Source: Larkinella punicea | GTDB taxonomy: Bacteria > Bacteroidota > Bacteroidia > Cytophagales > Spirosomataceae | Direction of reading: 5' to 3' | Length of the DNA stretch: 64,000 nt | Assembly: GCF_003334855.1 (NCBI RefSeq) | Contig: NZ_QOWE01000007.1 | Coordinates: 124,001 to 188,000, forward strand | Program-made: the position numbers and the translations under genes | Part shown: one piece after another, positions 7,621 to 16,704 of the stretch | Layout of the letters: the number at the start of each line of letters is the position of its first letter | Position numbering within the stretch: position 1 is the first letter of the stretch | Notes under the pieces: model-generated | The model's input: only the letters and a program-made list of their open reading frames with translations | The model's database searches: none | What the model was told of the DNA's origin: nothing

Positions 7621-8490
7621 TTATTTCCCGGCATAAGCGGCTTCCCAGCCTAGCAAGGCGGTTTTTCGGGTAGCGCCCCAGCGATAATTCCCAAACAAAC
7701 CGGTTTTTCGGATGACGCGGTGGCAGGGAATCAGATAGCCCACGGGATTGGAGCCGATGGCCGTTCCGACCGCCCGCGAAGCGGCCGGCATACCAATCGC
7801 TGCAGCAATCTGGTCATAACTCACCACTTGGCCTTCCGGAATGCGCAACAGGGCTTCCCATACTTTCAGTTGAAACGGTGATGCCTTGACCAAAACCCGC
7901 AACGGTTTTCGTTCGGCATCGGTAAAAATCGTGTCGGCCAGCGGGCGAAGCATTGCGGAATCGGGCAGGATCGTCGCTTCGGGCCAATCGGTGGCGAATC
8001 GGTTGGCGATGCTCATGGCGTCGGTTGGTTCGGCTTCTTCCAGGAACTCCAGCCGACAGATTTTATCGCCGATCGTTCCGAGCAGATACGGCCCAAACGG
8101 GCTTTCAAAAACCGCATACCGGATCGTCAGGCCGTCACCCGCCTGTTTGAACTGACCGGGCGTAATCCCTTCCAGGGCCACAAACAAGTCGTGCAACCGC
8201 CCCGTACCGGACAGCCCGGCCTCGTCGGCGGCTTCGGCCAGGGTGAGACCACTCCGCAACCGTTCTTTGGCAAAATCGAGGGTTAAATACTGTAGAAATT
8301 TCTTGGGGCTAACGCCAGCCCAGTCCGAAAATAACCGTTGAAAATGGTATTCACTGAGGTTGGCACGGTCGGCCACATCGGCCAGCGAAGGTTGCTGACG
8401 AAAGTTTTCGGTCAAAAACTCAATCGACCGGGCAATCTGCTGGTAGGTGGGATTGGCTTCTGTTTCGTACATGAGTGTTGTCGTTTGCAT
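7621..8490 (-). CDS. Ada-like AraC regulator / O6-methylguanine-DNA methyltransferase
   Basis: 289 codons. An AraC-type helix-turn-helix occupies residues about 15-110 (SLADVADRANLSEYHFQRLF; AGVSPKKFLQYLTLDFAKERL). The C-terminal domain is O6-alkylguanine-DNA methyltransferase with the alkyl-acceptor motif IPCHRVI and the preceding SNPVGYLIPC. The N-terminal Cys4 zinc domain of E. coli Ada, which senses methylphosphotriesters, is absent. The protein can repair O6-methylguanine and probably binds DNA, but must be switched on differently from classical Ada, if at all. It heads a two-gene leftward unit with the 2OG oxygenase. The start could also be the Met at residue 7. Confidence 0.9.
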   Translation of the reverse strand: MQTTTLMYETEANPTYQQIARSIEFLTENFRQQPSLADVADRANLSEYHFQRLFSDWAGVSPKKFLQYLTLDFAKERLRSGLTLAEAADEAGLSGTGRLHDLFVALEGITPGQFKQAGDGLTIRYAVFESPFGPYLLGTIGDKICRLEFLEEAEPTDAMSIANRFATDWPEATILPDSAMLRPLADTIFTDAERKPLRVLVKASPFQLKVWEALLRIPEGQVVSYDQIAAAIGMPAASRAVGTAIGSNPVGYLIPCHRVIRKTGLFGNYRWGATRKTALLGWEAAYAGK

Positions 8491-8552
8491 GAAACAAAAT
8501 TACCCCACAAACCCCACCGACGAAACCCGATTCTTGCGAACTTTTCCCGGAC

Positions 8553-9287
8553 TTACTGCTTGATAAACCGGCGGGTATAAAACTGGTGTTCCGTCCTGAA
8601 CAGGATGATATACACGCCTTTCGCCAGGGTCGAAACGTCGATCTGATGCTGCTTCCCCACTTCCAATTGCCGGGTTTGCAGCGGCTGACCCGCCAGGGTA
8701 ATGATCCGGGCCGAAAGGGTTGAGTACGGCAGATCGGGAACGCTGATCGTCAGCAGCTTGTCGGCCGGCACGGGGTAAATTTTTGCCAGATCCGGCTGGT
8801 GCTTACCCATGATCTGTTCCAGTTCATTGAAGAATTTCGTTTTAGACATTTCTTTATCAGACGACGTGATCCGGCCACTGATCCGTTGATCTTCCCGAAC
8901 GACGTAGGTACCGCAGCCGCCCAACTGATAATCACCGTTTCGCTCATCCTGATAATACGCGTTTTCAATCCGGTCGAGGATGAGAACAAGTTTATCGCCT
9001 TTCTTAAAGCCATTCGTGTAGAGTCGGCACATGAACCCCGGATCACCCCACACCCGAACCACGGATTTCTCCTCGCTCCCGTTCAGCACTTCGAGAATTT
9101 TTACATCCATGCCGTGAGCCTCATGGTCCCGGACTTCCGCCCGGACAATCAGCACACCCGGCTGCCAGGCGGCTTTCTCCGCAATGGTGAAAAACGATCC
9201 GCCATCCATACAGCTACACGCCTGAACGTCGGTTATCCAACCCAACCCCGCTCCCACCATCATCACCAGTAGTAGTATTCGTCTCAT
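8553..9287 (-). CDS. Secreted T9SS cargo protein with N-terminal Cys-rich NTR/TIMP-like domain
   Basis: 244 codons. A signal peptide (residues 1-23) precedes a Cys-rich start (CSCMDGGSF) and an OB-like domain containing VRVWGDPGFMCRLY and a GGCGTYVV Cys pair; this arrangement resembles NTR/TIMP-like domains. The last about 75 residues (IYPVPADKLLTI ... AKGVYIILFRT ... RRFIKQ) form a type A sorting domain recognised by the type IX secretion system. The protein should therefore cross the outer membrane and be released or attached to the cell surface. Its biological role is unknown. Confidence 0.75.
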   Translation of the reverse strand: MRRILLLVMMVGAGLGWITDVQACSCMDGGSFFTIAEKAAWQPGVLIVRAEVRDHEAHGMDVKILEVLNGSEEKSVVRVWGDPGFMCRLYTNGFKKGDKLVLILDRIENAYYQDERNGDYQLGGCGTYVVREDQRISGRITSSDKEMSKTKFFNELEQIMGKHQPDLAKIYPVPADKLLTISVPDLPYSTLSARIITLAGQPLQTRQLEVGKQHQIDVSTLAKGVYIILFRTEHQFYTRRFIKQ

Positions 9288-9340
9288 CGTCTCTCCGTTT
9301 TTTTGAGAGAGACTCCAATTCGGCCGGATTGGTTGGAATC

Positions 9341-9406
9341 AGTTTACGGTTTACGGTGGCTGACGCGTGCTTCATGCGTCAGCCACCGTAAACGAATACC
9401 GTAAAC
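9341..9406. terminator. Inverted repeat (family E hairpin)
   Basis: A 17-bp perfect core, TTTACGGTGGCTGACGC (9350-9366) and its complement (9376-9392), surrounds a 9-nt loop. Outer imperfect pairing extends with TTTACGG words on both sides. It lies just beyond the acs stop codon on the minus strand. The same wording recurs at 56002-56098. Confidence 0.65.
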
Positions 9407-9412
9407 CGATCT

Positions 9413-11329
9413 TTACCCTTTCACACTGATCAGCGCCCCCGCTTTGATTTCATCGACCACTGCCGGATCCAGCAGCGTCGAGGTGTCGCCCAGACTCCCG
9501 GTTTCACCTTCGGCAATTTTGCGCAGAATCCGGCGCATGATTTTTCCGGAACGGGTTTTGGGTAATCCGCTGACAAACTGAATCTTGTCGGGTTTGGCAA
9601 TCGGGCCGATCACGCGGCTCACCGTCGCCAGAATGTCCCGCTTCATCAACTCCGCATCGCTGTGCGACACCTGACTTTCGGCGATGACATACGCATAAAT
9701 GCCCTGTCCTTTGATGTCGTGCGGATATCCGACCACGGCACTTTCCACCACGCCGGTGTGCATGTTGATGGCATTTTCTACCTCGGCGGTTCCGATGCGG
9801 TGGCCCGACACGTTCAGCACGTCATCGACCCGACCCGTAATCCGGTAATAACCGTCTTCGTCGCGTAAACAGCCGTCACCGGTGAAATACAGTCCTTTGT
9901 AGGTGCTGAAATACGTTTGCTTGCACCGTTCGTGGTCGCCGTAGGTCGTGCGGATGATGCCCGGCCACGGAAACTTGATACACAGATTTCCGCTCACGCC
10001 GTTGCCTTCGATTTCCTGCCCGTTTTCGTCCACCAGCAGGGGCTGAACACCCGGCAGCGGCAGGGTGGCATACGTCGGCTTGGTTTTCGTTAGTCCGGCA
10101 ATGGGCGAAATCAGAATACCGGCGGTTTCGGTTTGCCACCACGTATCGACAATCGGACAACGGTTTTTGCCAATATGGTCGTCGTACCAGTGCCAGGCTT
10201 CTTCGTTGATCGGCTCGCCCACCGAGCCCAGCACTTTGAGTGAACTCAGGTCGTGGTTTTCCACTTTTTCCAGCCCAAAACTCATCAGTGAGCGGATCGC
10301 GGTTGGGGCGGTATACAGAATATCGACCTTGTATTTATCGACAATGTCCCAGAAACGACCGTTGTCCGGCCAGGTCGGAACGCCCTCGAACAGCAGCGAT
10401 GTTGCCCCACAGGCCAGCGGACCGTAAACGATGTAACTGTGTCCGGTAATCCAGCCAATGTCTGCCGTACAGAAATGCACCTGACCCGGTTCATACTGGA
10501 ACACATTCTGGAAAGTATAGGCCGTAAAGATCATGTAGCCTCCGCAGGTATGCACAACGCCTTTGGGTTTGCCCGTCGAACCGGACGTATAGAGGATGAA
10601 GAGCATGTCTTCGGCGTCCATTTCTTCGGCGGGGCATTCGGCGGTGACCTGCTTCAGTTCCTGCTCCATCCAGACATCCCGGCCCTTGATCATGGAAACC
10701 GGGGTGCGGGTGCGGGTCAGCACAATCACCCGTTTAACGCTGGGGCACTGCACGAGCGCATCGTCGACGGTTTCCTTCATCGGAATTTCCTTATTTCCGC
10801 GATAGGCCCCATCGGACGTAATGACCAGACGACACTGCGCATCGTTGATCCGGTCGGCAATGGATTGAGCCGAAAAACCGCCAAATACCACGGAGTGAAC
10901 GGCACCGATGCGGGCGCAGGCCAGCACCGAAATGGCCAGTTCCGGCACCATCGGCATATAAATACAGACGCGGTCGCCTTTACCAACGCCGTTGCGTTTC
11001 AACACGTTAGCCATCCGGCACACCTGATCGTGCAACATGCGGTAGGTCAGCGTAACGCCGGCTTCGTGCGGGTCGTTGGGTTCCCAGATGATGGCAGGCT
11101 GATCACCGCGCTCAGCCAGATGCCGATCGAGACAGTTTTCGGTAATGTTGAGTTTACCCCCCACAAACCACTGCACATTCGGTTCTTCAAAATTCCATTG
11201 AAGCGTTTTCTTCCACGGCTTTTTCCACTGAAAATTCTGAGCGATTTCAGCCCAAAAGCCCTCGGGGTCCTCGACGCTGTAGCGATACGCTTCCTGGTAC
11301 TCGTCAAAGGTTCGGATTTGAAAATTCAT
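9413..11329 (-). CDS. acs: Acetyl-CoA synthetase
   Basis: 638 codons, the full family length. The adenylate-forming core motif YTSGSTGKPKG lies near residue 250, and DTWWQTETAG, YFTGDGCLRDEDGYYRITGR and the C-terminal SGKIMRRILRK follow in order. The lysine of the last motif, near residue 600, is the catalytic lysine that is regulated by acetylation in characterised Acs proteins. It converts acetate, ATP and CoA to acetyl-CoA. It lies last in a leftward unit after an MFS transporter and a small membrane protein (47-bp and 12-bp gaps), which suggests that the transporter brings in acetate or a related acid. Confidence 0.95.
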   Translation of the reverse strand: MNFQIRTFDEYQEAYRYSVEDPEGFWAEIAQNFQWKKPWKKTLQWNFEEPNVQWFVGGKLNITENCLDRHLAERGDQPAIIWEPNDPHEAGVTLTYRMLHDQVCRMANVLKRNGVGKGDRVCIYMPMVPELAISVLACARIGAVHSVVFGGFSAQSIADRINDAQCRLVITSDGAYRGNKEIPMKETVDDALVQCPSVKRVIVLTRTRTPVSMIKGRDVWMEQELKQVTAECPAEEMDAEDMLFILYTSGSTGKPKGVVHTCGGYMIFTAYTFQNVFQYEPGQVHFCTADIGWITGHSYIVYGPLACGATSLLFEGVPTWPDNGRFWDIVDKYKVDILYTAPTAIRSLMSFGLEKVENHDLSSLKVLGSVGEPINEEAWHWYDDHIGKNRCPIVDTWWQTETAGILISPIAGLTKTKPTYATLPLPGVQPLLVDENGQEIEGNGVSGNLCIKFPWPGIIRTTYGDHERCKQTYFSTYKGLYFTGDGCLRDEDGYYRITGRVDDVLNVSGHRIGTAEVENAINMHTGVVESAVVGYPHDIKGQGIYAYVIAESQVSHSDAELMKRDILATVSRVIGPIAKPDKIQFVSGLPKTRSGKIMRRILRKIAEGETGSLGDTSTLLDPAVVDEIKAGALISVKG

Positions 11330-11376
11330 ATGCTTGAAATACTAAAGTTCAGGCCGCTAAACTACACTAATTTGCT

Positions 11377-11598
11377 CTAATTTTTATCGTATTCGCCCTG
11401 CCAGGCATACCGCCCGAACAACGCCAGACCGGCGGTGATGGGAAAAAAAATGACGACAATCACCAGCCAGAACACATAGTCTTCCGCGCTGGCGGTATCG
11501 GACGTCAGTTTCTGGATGGTTTGATACGGTAACCCGATCATCAGGGCGAGTCCGGCCAGCATACAAACCAGACCGAGTACTTTTTTTATGGCATTCAT
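11377..11598 (-). CDS. Small two-helix membrane protein between MFS transporter and acs
   Basis: 73 codons. Two hydrophobic helices (about residues 5-27 and 42-63) are separated by a short polar loop with acidic residues, and the C-terminus is charged (QGEYDKN). It starts 12 bp after the MFS transporter stop and ends 47 bp before acs, so it is almost certainly co-transcribed with both. Small proteins of this kind accompany MHS-type transporters in related bacteria, possibly as accessory subunits. I could not name the family with confidence, and the role is inferred from position. Confidence 0.65.
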   Translation of the reverse strand: MNAIKKVLGLVCMLAGLALMIGLPYQTIQKLTSDTASAEDYVFWLVIVVIFFPITAGLALFGRYAWQGEYDKN

Positions 11599-11610
11599 TG
11601 CGGGAAGGGG

Positions 11611-13140
11611 TTAGTCGTCAGCGGTTTTGTACTGTTTTTTGTCGATGTATAAAGCCCCGATCACGAAGCAAACGGCGGCTATACCAATCGGATACCACAA
11701 GCCCTGTAAATAAGCTTCGAGCGTGTTTGTCTTCTTCGCCGTTTCAACGAGACTCGTTGCGATAAACGGTGTCAAACCGCCAAAAACGCCGTTTCCAATG
11801 TGGTAGGGCAACGACATGGACGTATACCGGATCCGGGTCGGAAACAACTCGACCAGAAAAGCCGCAATGGGGCCGTAGACCATCGTCACGTAGAGCACCT
11901 GGATGAAGACCAGAACGGTCATTAGCCAGAACGACTCGTCTCCCAACGTCACTTCCTTCACCACCGCCGTGCCGGGCGCGGCACCGGTTTTGGGTTGGGT
12001 TTCCCGGTACATCGTGCCGTCGTCAAAATAAGAAACCGACGAAATCGTGGCATTAAATTCTTTCGTATCCCCGATTCGTTCCTGTTTGGTTTCGATGCTT
12101 CGCCGGAAGGTCTGCTCGTTTTTCTGCGTCAGGTCGGCCAGGTTGTACATGGCCCGGTAAATGGGTCGATACGTCAACACGCCGAGCAACATACCGGCCA
12201 GCATGATGTTCCGGCGGCCGATGCGGTCGGACAAACCGCCAAAAATGACGAAGAACGGCGTCGCCACCATCAGCGCAATGGCAATGATGTAGTTCGACTG
12301 CGCAAACTCGACGTTGCAGACTTTCTGAATGAACGACAGGGCGTAAAACTGTCCGGTATACCAGATAACGCCCTGCCCCGCCGTGGCCCCAAACAAGGCC
12401 AGCAACACCATTTTCAGGTTGGCTTTTTTGCCAAAACTCTCCTTCAAGGGGTTAGTCGAGACTTTCCCTTCGCTTTTCAGTTTCTGGAAAATAGGTGATT
12501 CCGACATCTTTAACCGGATGTAAATCGAAACGCCGACCAGAATGGACGACAGCAGAAACGGCACCCGCCAGCCCCAGCTCGTGAAGGCGTCGGTGCCCAT
12601 CGCCTGCCGGGTGAGCAGAATGACACCCAGCGAAACGAACAGGCCGAGCGTGGCCGTTGTCTGGATAAAACTGGTGAAATACCCCCGCTTTCCATCGGGC
12701 GAGTGTTCGGCTACGTAGGTAGCCGCCCCACCGTATTCACCGCCTAACGCCAACCCCTGAACGAGCCGGAGCAGCAACACCAATGCCGGTGCCAACATGC
12801 CGATGGTTTCATAATCCGGCACGCAGCCAATCAGAAACGTGGACCCGCCCATCAGCACGAGCGTCAGCAGAAAGGTATATTTTCGACCCACGATGTCGCC
12901 CAGCCGACCGAACACCAGCGCCCCAAACGGCCGCACAATGAAACCGGCCGCAAAGGTCGCCAGGGTGGATAAAAAACCGGCGGTGGGATTGTCTTTCGGG
13001 AAAAATTGGGCGGAGAGAATCGTTGCCAGACTGCCAAAAATGTAGAAGTCATACCACTCGATGAGAGTGCCGACCGAGGAGGCCGTTATGACCCGCCAGA
13101 CTCCGGTTGCTTCGGAGGGTGCGGATTGTTTGATACGCAT
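11611..13140 (-). CDS. MFS transporter, metabolite:H+ symporter (MHS) type
   Basis: 509 codons from the ATG at 13140 (MRIKQSAPSE); the open frame extends upstream, but that part has no transporter features. The first helix carries SVGTLIEWYDFYIFG, the MHS-family signature found in ProP, ShiA and KgtP-type proton symporters, and GRLGDIVGRKY is the MFS loop 2-3 motif. About 12 helices are predicted. A hydrophilic insertion of roughly 70 residues (about 330-400, with QKNEQTFRRSIETKQERIG) interrupts the second half and is not present in ProP. Operon context with acs suggests import of acetate or another short organic acid. It is divergent from a TonB receptor gene. Confidence 0.85.
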   Translation of the reverse strand: MRIKQSAPSEATGVWRVITASSVGTLIEWYDFYIFGSLATILSAQFFPKDNPTAGFLSTLATFAAGFIVRPFGALVFGRLGDIVGRKYTFLLTLVLMGGSTFLIGCVPDYETIGMLAPALVLLLRLVQGLALGGEYGGAATYVAEHSPDGKRGYFTSFIQTTATLGLFVSLGVILLTRQAMGTDAFTSWGWRVPFLLSSILVGVSIYIRLKMSESPIFQKLKSEGKVSTNPLKESFGKKANLKMVLLALFGATAGQGVIWYTGQFYALSFIQKVCNVEFAQSNYIIAIALMVATPFFVIFGGLSDRIGRRNIMLAGMLLGVLTYRPIYRAMYNLADLTQKNEQTFRRSIETKQERIGDTKEFNATISSVSYFDDGTMYRETQPKTGAAPGTAVVKEVTLGDESFWLMTVLVFIQVLYVTMVYGPIAAFLVELFPTRIRYTSMSLPYHIGNGVFGGLTPFIATSLVETAKKTNTLEAYLQGLWYPIGIAAVCFVIGALYIDKKQYKTADD

Positions 13141-13302
13141 GTACTGTGTAGGGGTTTGGAATGCGGCATAAAAAAGCAACTTAAACCGCTTTTTTCCTAG
13201 ACCTCTGCGAAAAAGGAGTGTTTTTAGGCTGAAAAAGGGGTTCAGTACCTGAATTGCAAATCCTGAATCTGTAAAAAATAGCAGCGTTATATTCACCTGA
13301 AC

Positions 13303-13322
13303 ATAACGAATCGTTATCTTTC
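13303..13322 (+). promoter_or_regulatory. Palindrome overlapping a candidate -7 box upstream of the TonB receptor
   Basis: ATAACG-AAT-CGTTAT (13303-13317) is a 6-bp inverted repeat with a 3-bp centre. It overlaps TATCTTTC (13315-13322), one base from TAnnTTTG, 20 bp before ATG 13342. The geometry would suit a regulator that blocks or guides RNA polymerase in the divergent 201-bp region between this gene and the MFS-acs unit. No good -33 TTG was seen. Confidence 0.3.
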
Positions 13323-13341
13323 AGCGGAAATAACGCCTGGT

Positions 13342-15906
13342 ATGAAATCCTTCTTCGTTTCGCTCCTTCTGATCGCCCAACTTGCCGAAGCCCAAAGCCG
13401 GTCTGACAGCACCCGTTTTCAGCGGGATTCGCTCCGAAAAATTCAGTTGAACGAAATTGTGGTGACGGCGTCACGGGTGCCGGAATCCATCCTGAAATCG
13501 CCCGTGAGCATCGAACTCCTCGATGCGCGGCAAATCCGGTTGTCGGCGCAGCCGTCGTATTTTGATGCCATTGAAAATCTCAAAGGTGTTCAGTTGCTGA
13601 CCTCCAGTCTGGGCTTTAAAGTGTACAACACGCGCGGCTTCGCTAATCCGACCAATGTCCGGTTTGTGCAGCTCGTAGACGGAATGGACAACCAGGCTCC
13701 GCACATCGGAGCGCCCATCGCCAATGCCCTCGCGCCCTCGGATCTGGACATTCAGCAGGTCGAAATTGTGCCGGGAGCGGCTTCGGCGCTGTATGGTATG
13801 AATGCCCTCAACGGATTAGTGCAACTGATTACCAAAGACCCTTTTACGTCGCAGGGGCTGAGTATGAGTCAGAAAACCGGGGTGAATCACGTCAACGATC
13901 CGCTTGTTTCGGCGAAACTGTACAACGAAACCAGTCTGCGGTATGCCCGAACGCTCGGTTCCCGGTTGGCGGTCAAACTGAACCTGACGTACCAAAGTGG
14001 CTACGACTGGATTGCCCGCGATCCGGACGACCTCAATCCCGGAGCCAATGCGTCGCTGGGATTGGTCGGCGCCGAAAATCCCGGTCAGGATCGGATCAAT
14101 GTCTACGGCGACGAATCGGCCAACCGCCGGACGCTGACGCTCGATGGCAAGAAATACGTCGTTTCCCGAACCGGTTATTTTGAAAGTGAAACTGCCGATT
14201 TACGGCTCCACAATCTGCGGGGCGATGTGGCGGTTTTGTGGCGTATCCGTCCCCAACTAACGGTTTCATACCAATACAAAGCTGCAACCCTCGCTACGGT
14301 GTATCAGCGCACCAACCGCTTTCGACTGGATGAGTACCGGCTCGACCAGCACGGCCTGACGCTTGAATCGCCGTCGGTCCACTTCCGCGCCTACCGAACG
14401 CACGAAACGACCGGCGAATCCTACAACATTCGCTCGATGGCGGAGAACATCGAGCGGTCGTTCAAGTCAGATAATCAATGGTTTACCGACTTTTCCAACC
14501 ACTTTCTGGCCGCTACGAAAACCGGGCAGCCCAGTTCCCAGGCTCTTCAAACCGCCCGCACCATCGCCGATCAGGGACGACCGCAGCCCGGTTCGGCCGC
14601 GTTCAATGCGCAGGTTGACAAGCTTCGCCAAATCAACAATTGGGACATCGGAGCGGCATTGCAGGTGCAGTCGTGGTTGTATCACGCAGAGGGTCAGGCC
14701 GAACCAACGAAAGTGCTTTGGTCGGGTTTCCGCGAAAAAACCGGCCTCAACCTGCTGGCGGGTTTCGACTACCGGCAGTACGTCGTTTTCCCGGATGGCA
14801 ATTATTTCATCAATCCCGAAGAGTCGGGACAGAATGTGATTTATTACAAAACCGGCGGTTTTCTCCAGGCATCGCGGTCGTTTTTTCAGGAGCAGTTGAA
14901 GCTGACCGGCTCAGTCCGGGTCGACAAAAACCGGTATTTCGACGCCCGGCTGAACCCGCGGGTGTCGGCGGTTTTTTCGCCCGGCGAACGGCACCATTTC
15001 CGGGCATCCTACCAGACCGGCTACCGGTTTCCGTCGCTCTTCGAAGCGTTTTCCAATGTCAATTCGGGGGGTGTGAAGCGGGTCGGGGGCTTGAAAATCA
15101 TGTCGCAGGGCATTTTTGAACGCTCCTATTTCCGGACATCGATCGATGCCTTTCAGGCCGCCATCAACACCGACGTCAACACGAACGGACTGACGACCGA
15201 GCAGGCCATTCAGAAAAATAAAGGATTGATTCGGGCCAATACCTACACGTACCTCAAACCCGAGCAGGTCAACAGCATGGAGGTGGGTTACAAGGGGTCA
15301 TTCTTCGAAAACCGCCTGTCTGTTGACGTCGATTTTTACTACAACGTGTACCGGAATTTCATCGCCCAGGTCGAAGCGAATGTTCCCCAAACCCGCAATG
15401 CGGATTCGCTGGCCTATGCCCTGGCCGACCGCTCCAAACAGGATCGCTACCGGCTCTGGACCAACTCCAAAACGAGGGTATTCAATTCCGGTTCGAGTCT
15501 GGGAGTCCGGTATTCGGCGGGTCACAATTGGGTTCTTTCGGGGAATGCGTCACTGGCTCAACTCGACCACACCGACCGGGGCGACGGACTGGAAGAAGCG
15601 TTCAATACCCCGAAATGGATCACCAATGTGGGAATCGCTAACCCAACCCTCTGGAAGAACCTCGGCTTTTCGATGCATTTTAAATACCAAAGTTCGTTTC
15701 TATGGCAATCTTCCCTGGCAACCGGCCGGGTTCCCGCCATCCATACCGTTGACGCCCAGCTTCGTTACGATTTAACAAAACCCGGCTTGTCGTTGAAAAT
15801 TGGTGGTACCAATCTGCTAAACCGCCCCTATACCACCTTCGCAGCCGGACCCAGCGTTGGCGGATTGTATTATGCGACGGTGGTGGTGAGGGTATTGGAG
15901 AAATAA
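13342..15906 (+). CDS. TonB-dependent outer membrane receptor
   Basis: 854 codons. A signal peptide (residues 1-17, MKSFFVSLLLIAQLAEA) leads directly into a plug domain without the carboxypeptidase-like N-terminal domain of SusC proteins. The TonB-box-like LNEIVVTASRVPE and plug motifs (YNTRGFANPTNVRFVQLVDG; VEIVPGAASALYGMNALNG) are clear. The remainder alternates beta strands and ends in an aromatic-type barrel C-terminus (LYYATVVVRVLEK). It should import a large or scarce ligand through the outer membrane. It has no SusD partner; its divergent arrangement with an organic acid transporter/acs unit hints at a shared physiological setting, but the ligand is unknown. Confidence 0.9.
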   Translation: MKSFFVSLLLIAQLAEAQSRSDSTRFQRDSLRKIQLNEIVVTASRVPESILKSPVSIELLDARQIRLSAQPSYFDAIENLKGVQLLTSSLGFKVYNTRGFANPTNVRFVQLVDGMDNQAPHIGAPIANALAPSDLDIQQVEIVPGAASALYGMNALNGLVQLITKDPFTSQGLSMSQKTGVNHVNDPLVSAKLYNETSLRYARTLGSRLAVKLNLTYQSGYDWIARDPDDLNPGANASLGLVGAENPGQDRINVYGDESANRRTLTLDGKKYVVSRTGYFESETADLRLHNLRGDVAVLWRIRPQLTVSYQYKAATLATVYQRTNRFRLDEYRLDQHGLTLESPSVHFRAYRTHETTGESYNIRSMAENIERSFKSDNQWFTDFSNHFLAATKTGQPSSQALQTARTIADQGRPQPGSAAFNAQVDKLRQINNWDIGAALQVQSWLYHAEGQAEPTKVLWSGFREKTGLNLLAGFDYRQYVVFPDGNYFINPEESGQNVIYYKTGGFLQASRSFFQEQLKLTGSVRVDKNRYFDARLNPRVSAVFSPGERHHFRASYQTGYRFPSLFEAFSNVNSGGVKRVGGLKIMSQGIFERSYFRTSIDAFQAAINTDVNTNGLTTEQAIQKNKGLIRANTYTYLKPEQVNSMEVGYKGSFFENRLSVDVDFYYNVYRNFIAQVEANVPQTRNADSLAYALADRSKQDRYRLWTNSKTRVFNSGSSLGVRYSAGHNWVLSGNASLAQLDHTDRGDGLEEAFNTPKWITNVGIANPTLWKNLGFSMHFKYQSSFLWQSSLATGRVPAIHTVDAQLRYDLTKPGLSLKIGGTNLLNRPYTTFAAGPSVGGLYYATVVVRVLEK

Positions 15907-15911
15907 AAAAA

Positions 15912-16008
15912 GGAATGTAAAATGCCAAATGATGAACGCCAAATGTAAAAGTAAGGAGCACCAGCCCACTTTTGCATTTGGCGTTCATCATTTAACATTT
16001 TACATTCC
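15912..16008. terminator. Inverted repeat between convergent genes (family D)
   Basis: Left arm GGAATGTAAAATG...GAACGCCAAATG pairs with right arm CATTTGGCGTTC...CATTTTACATTCC, with a few mismatches and a short GC-rich loop. It separates the convergent TonB receptor and carbonic anhydrase genes. The same wording forms a perfect 33-bp version at 52536-52615. Confidence 0.65.
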
Positions 16009-16020
16009 CTACCATTTCCA

Positions 16021-16704
16021 TTACTTCAACAGCCTAATATCCGTCGTCAATGCTTTCGACAAACCGTCTTCGTCGCCCAGATCGCGAACGAACTGAACGT
16101 CGGCTTTGTCTTCCGGCGATAGATTGACGATTTCTTTCAGTTGCCCGTTGTGAATGTCAAACACCCAGCCGTGCAGCCAGAGCGGTTGTTTCTGATTCCA
16201 GGCATTCTGAACGATGGCCGTGTGGCCCAGGTTATACACCTGCTCCCGTGTGCTGAGTTCAACCAGGCGGTTAAACCGGCTGGGCTCGTCGGGCATATTT
16301 TTCAGTTCGTCGAAGTACTTTTCTTTTACGTTCTGAATGTTCTGCAACCAGTTGTCAATCAGCCCATAGCGCTTGTTGAGCAGGGCGGCTTTTACCCCAC
16401 CACACTCGTAATGGCCACAGACAATCACGTGCCGAACTTTCAGCACTTCGACGGCGTATTGCAAAACACTGAGCAGATTCAGATCCGACGAAATGACCTG
16501 GTTGGCGATGTTGCGGTGAACGAACATTTCGCCCGGCAGGGTGCCGGTGATTTCTTCGGCAGAGACCCGGCTATCGGAACAGCCAATCCACAGAAAATCT
16601 GGTTTTTGATCGGACGCCAGTGCCTCAAAATAGAACTCATCGAGTTCCAGTTTGTCCAATGCCCAGGCCTTATTCGCTAATAGTAACTTCTCGTGTCTTT
16701 GCAT
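16021..16704 (-). CDS. can: Beta-class carbonic anhydrase
   Basis: 227 codons. The zinc site is seen as CSDSR in LWIGCSDSRVSAEEITG (about residues 40-56) and the HxxC pair in VCGHYECGGVKAAL (about 96-109). HRNIANQV sits between them. The enzyme interconverts CO2 and bicarbonate. Its first 35 bp overlap the end of the SulP transporter gene, so translation is probably coupled and expression shared. The pairing points to bicarbonate supply or pH balance. The length and motifs fit the Can/CynT type. Confidence 0.95.
   Translation of the reverse strand: MQRHEKLLLANKAWALDKLELDEFYFEALASDQKPDFLWIGCSDSRVSAEEITGTLPGEMFVHRNIANQVISSDLNLLSVLQYAVEVLKVRHVIVCGHYECGGVKAALLNKRYGLIDNWLQNIQNVKEKYFDELKNMPDEPSRFNRLVELSTREQVYNLGHTAIVQNAWNQKQPLWLHGWVFDIHNGQLKEIVNLSPEDKADVQFVRDLGDEDGLSKALTTDIRLLK

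Noticed and set aside
7227-7673. 148-codon frame opposite the 2OG oxygenase
   Set aside because: It spans the oxygenase 5' end and the Ada-like 3' end on the opposite strand and has no domain.
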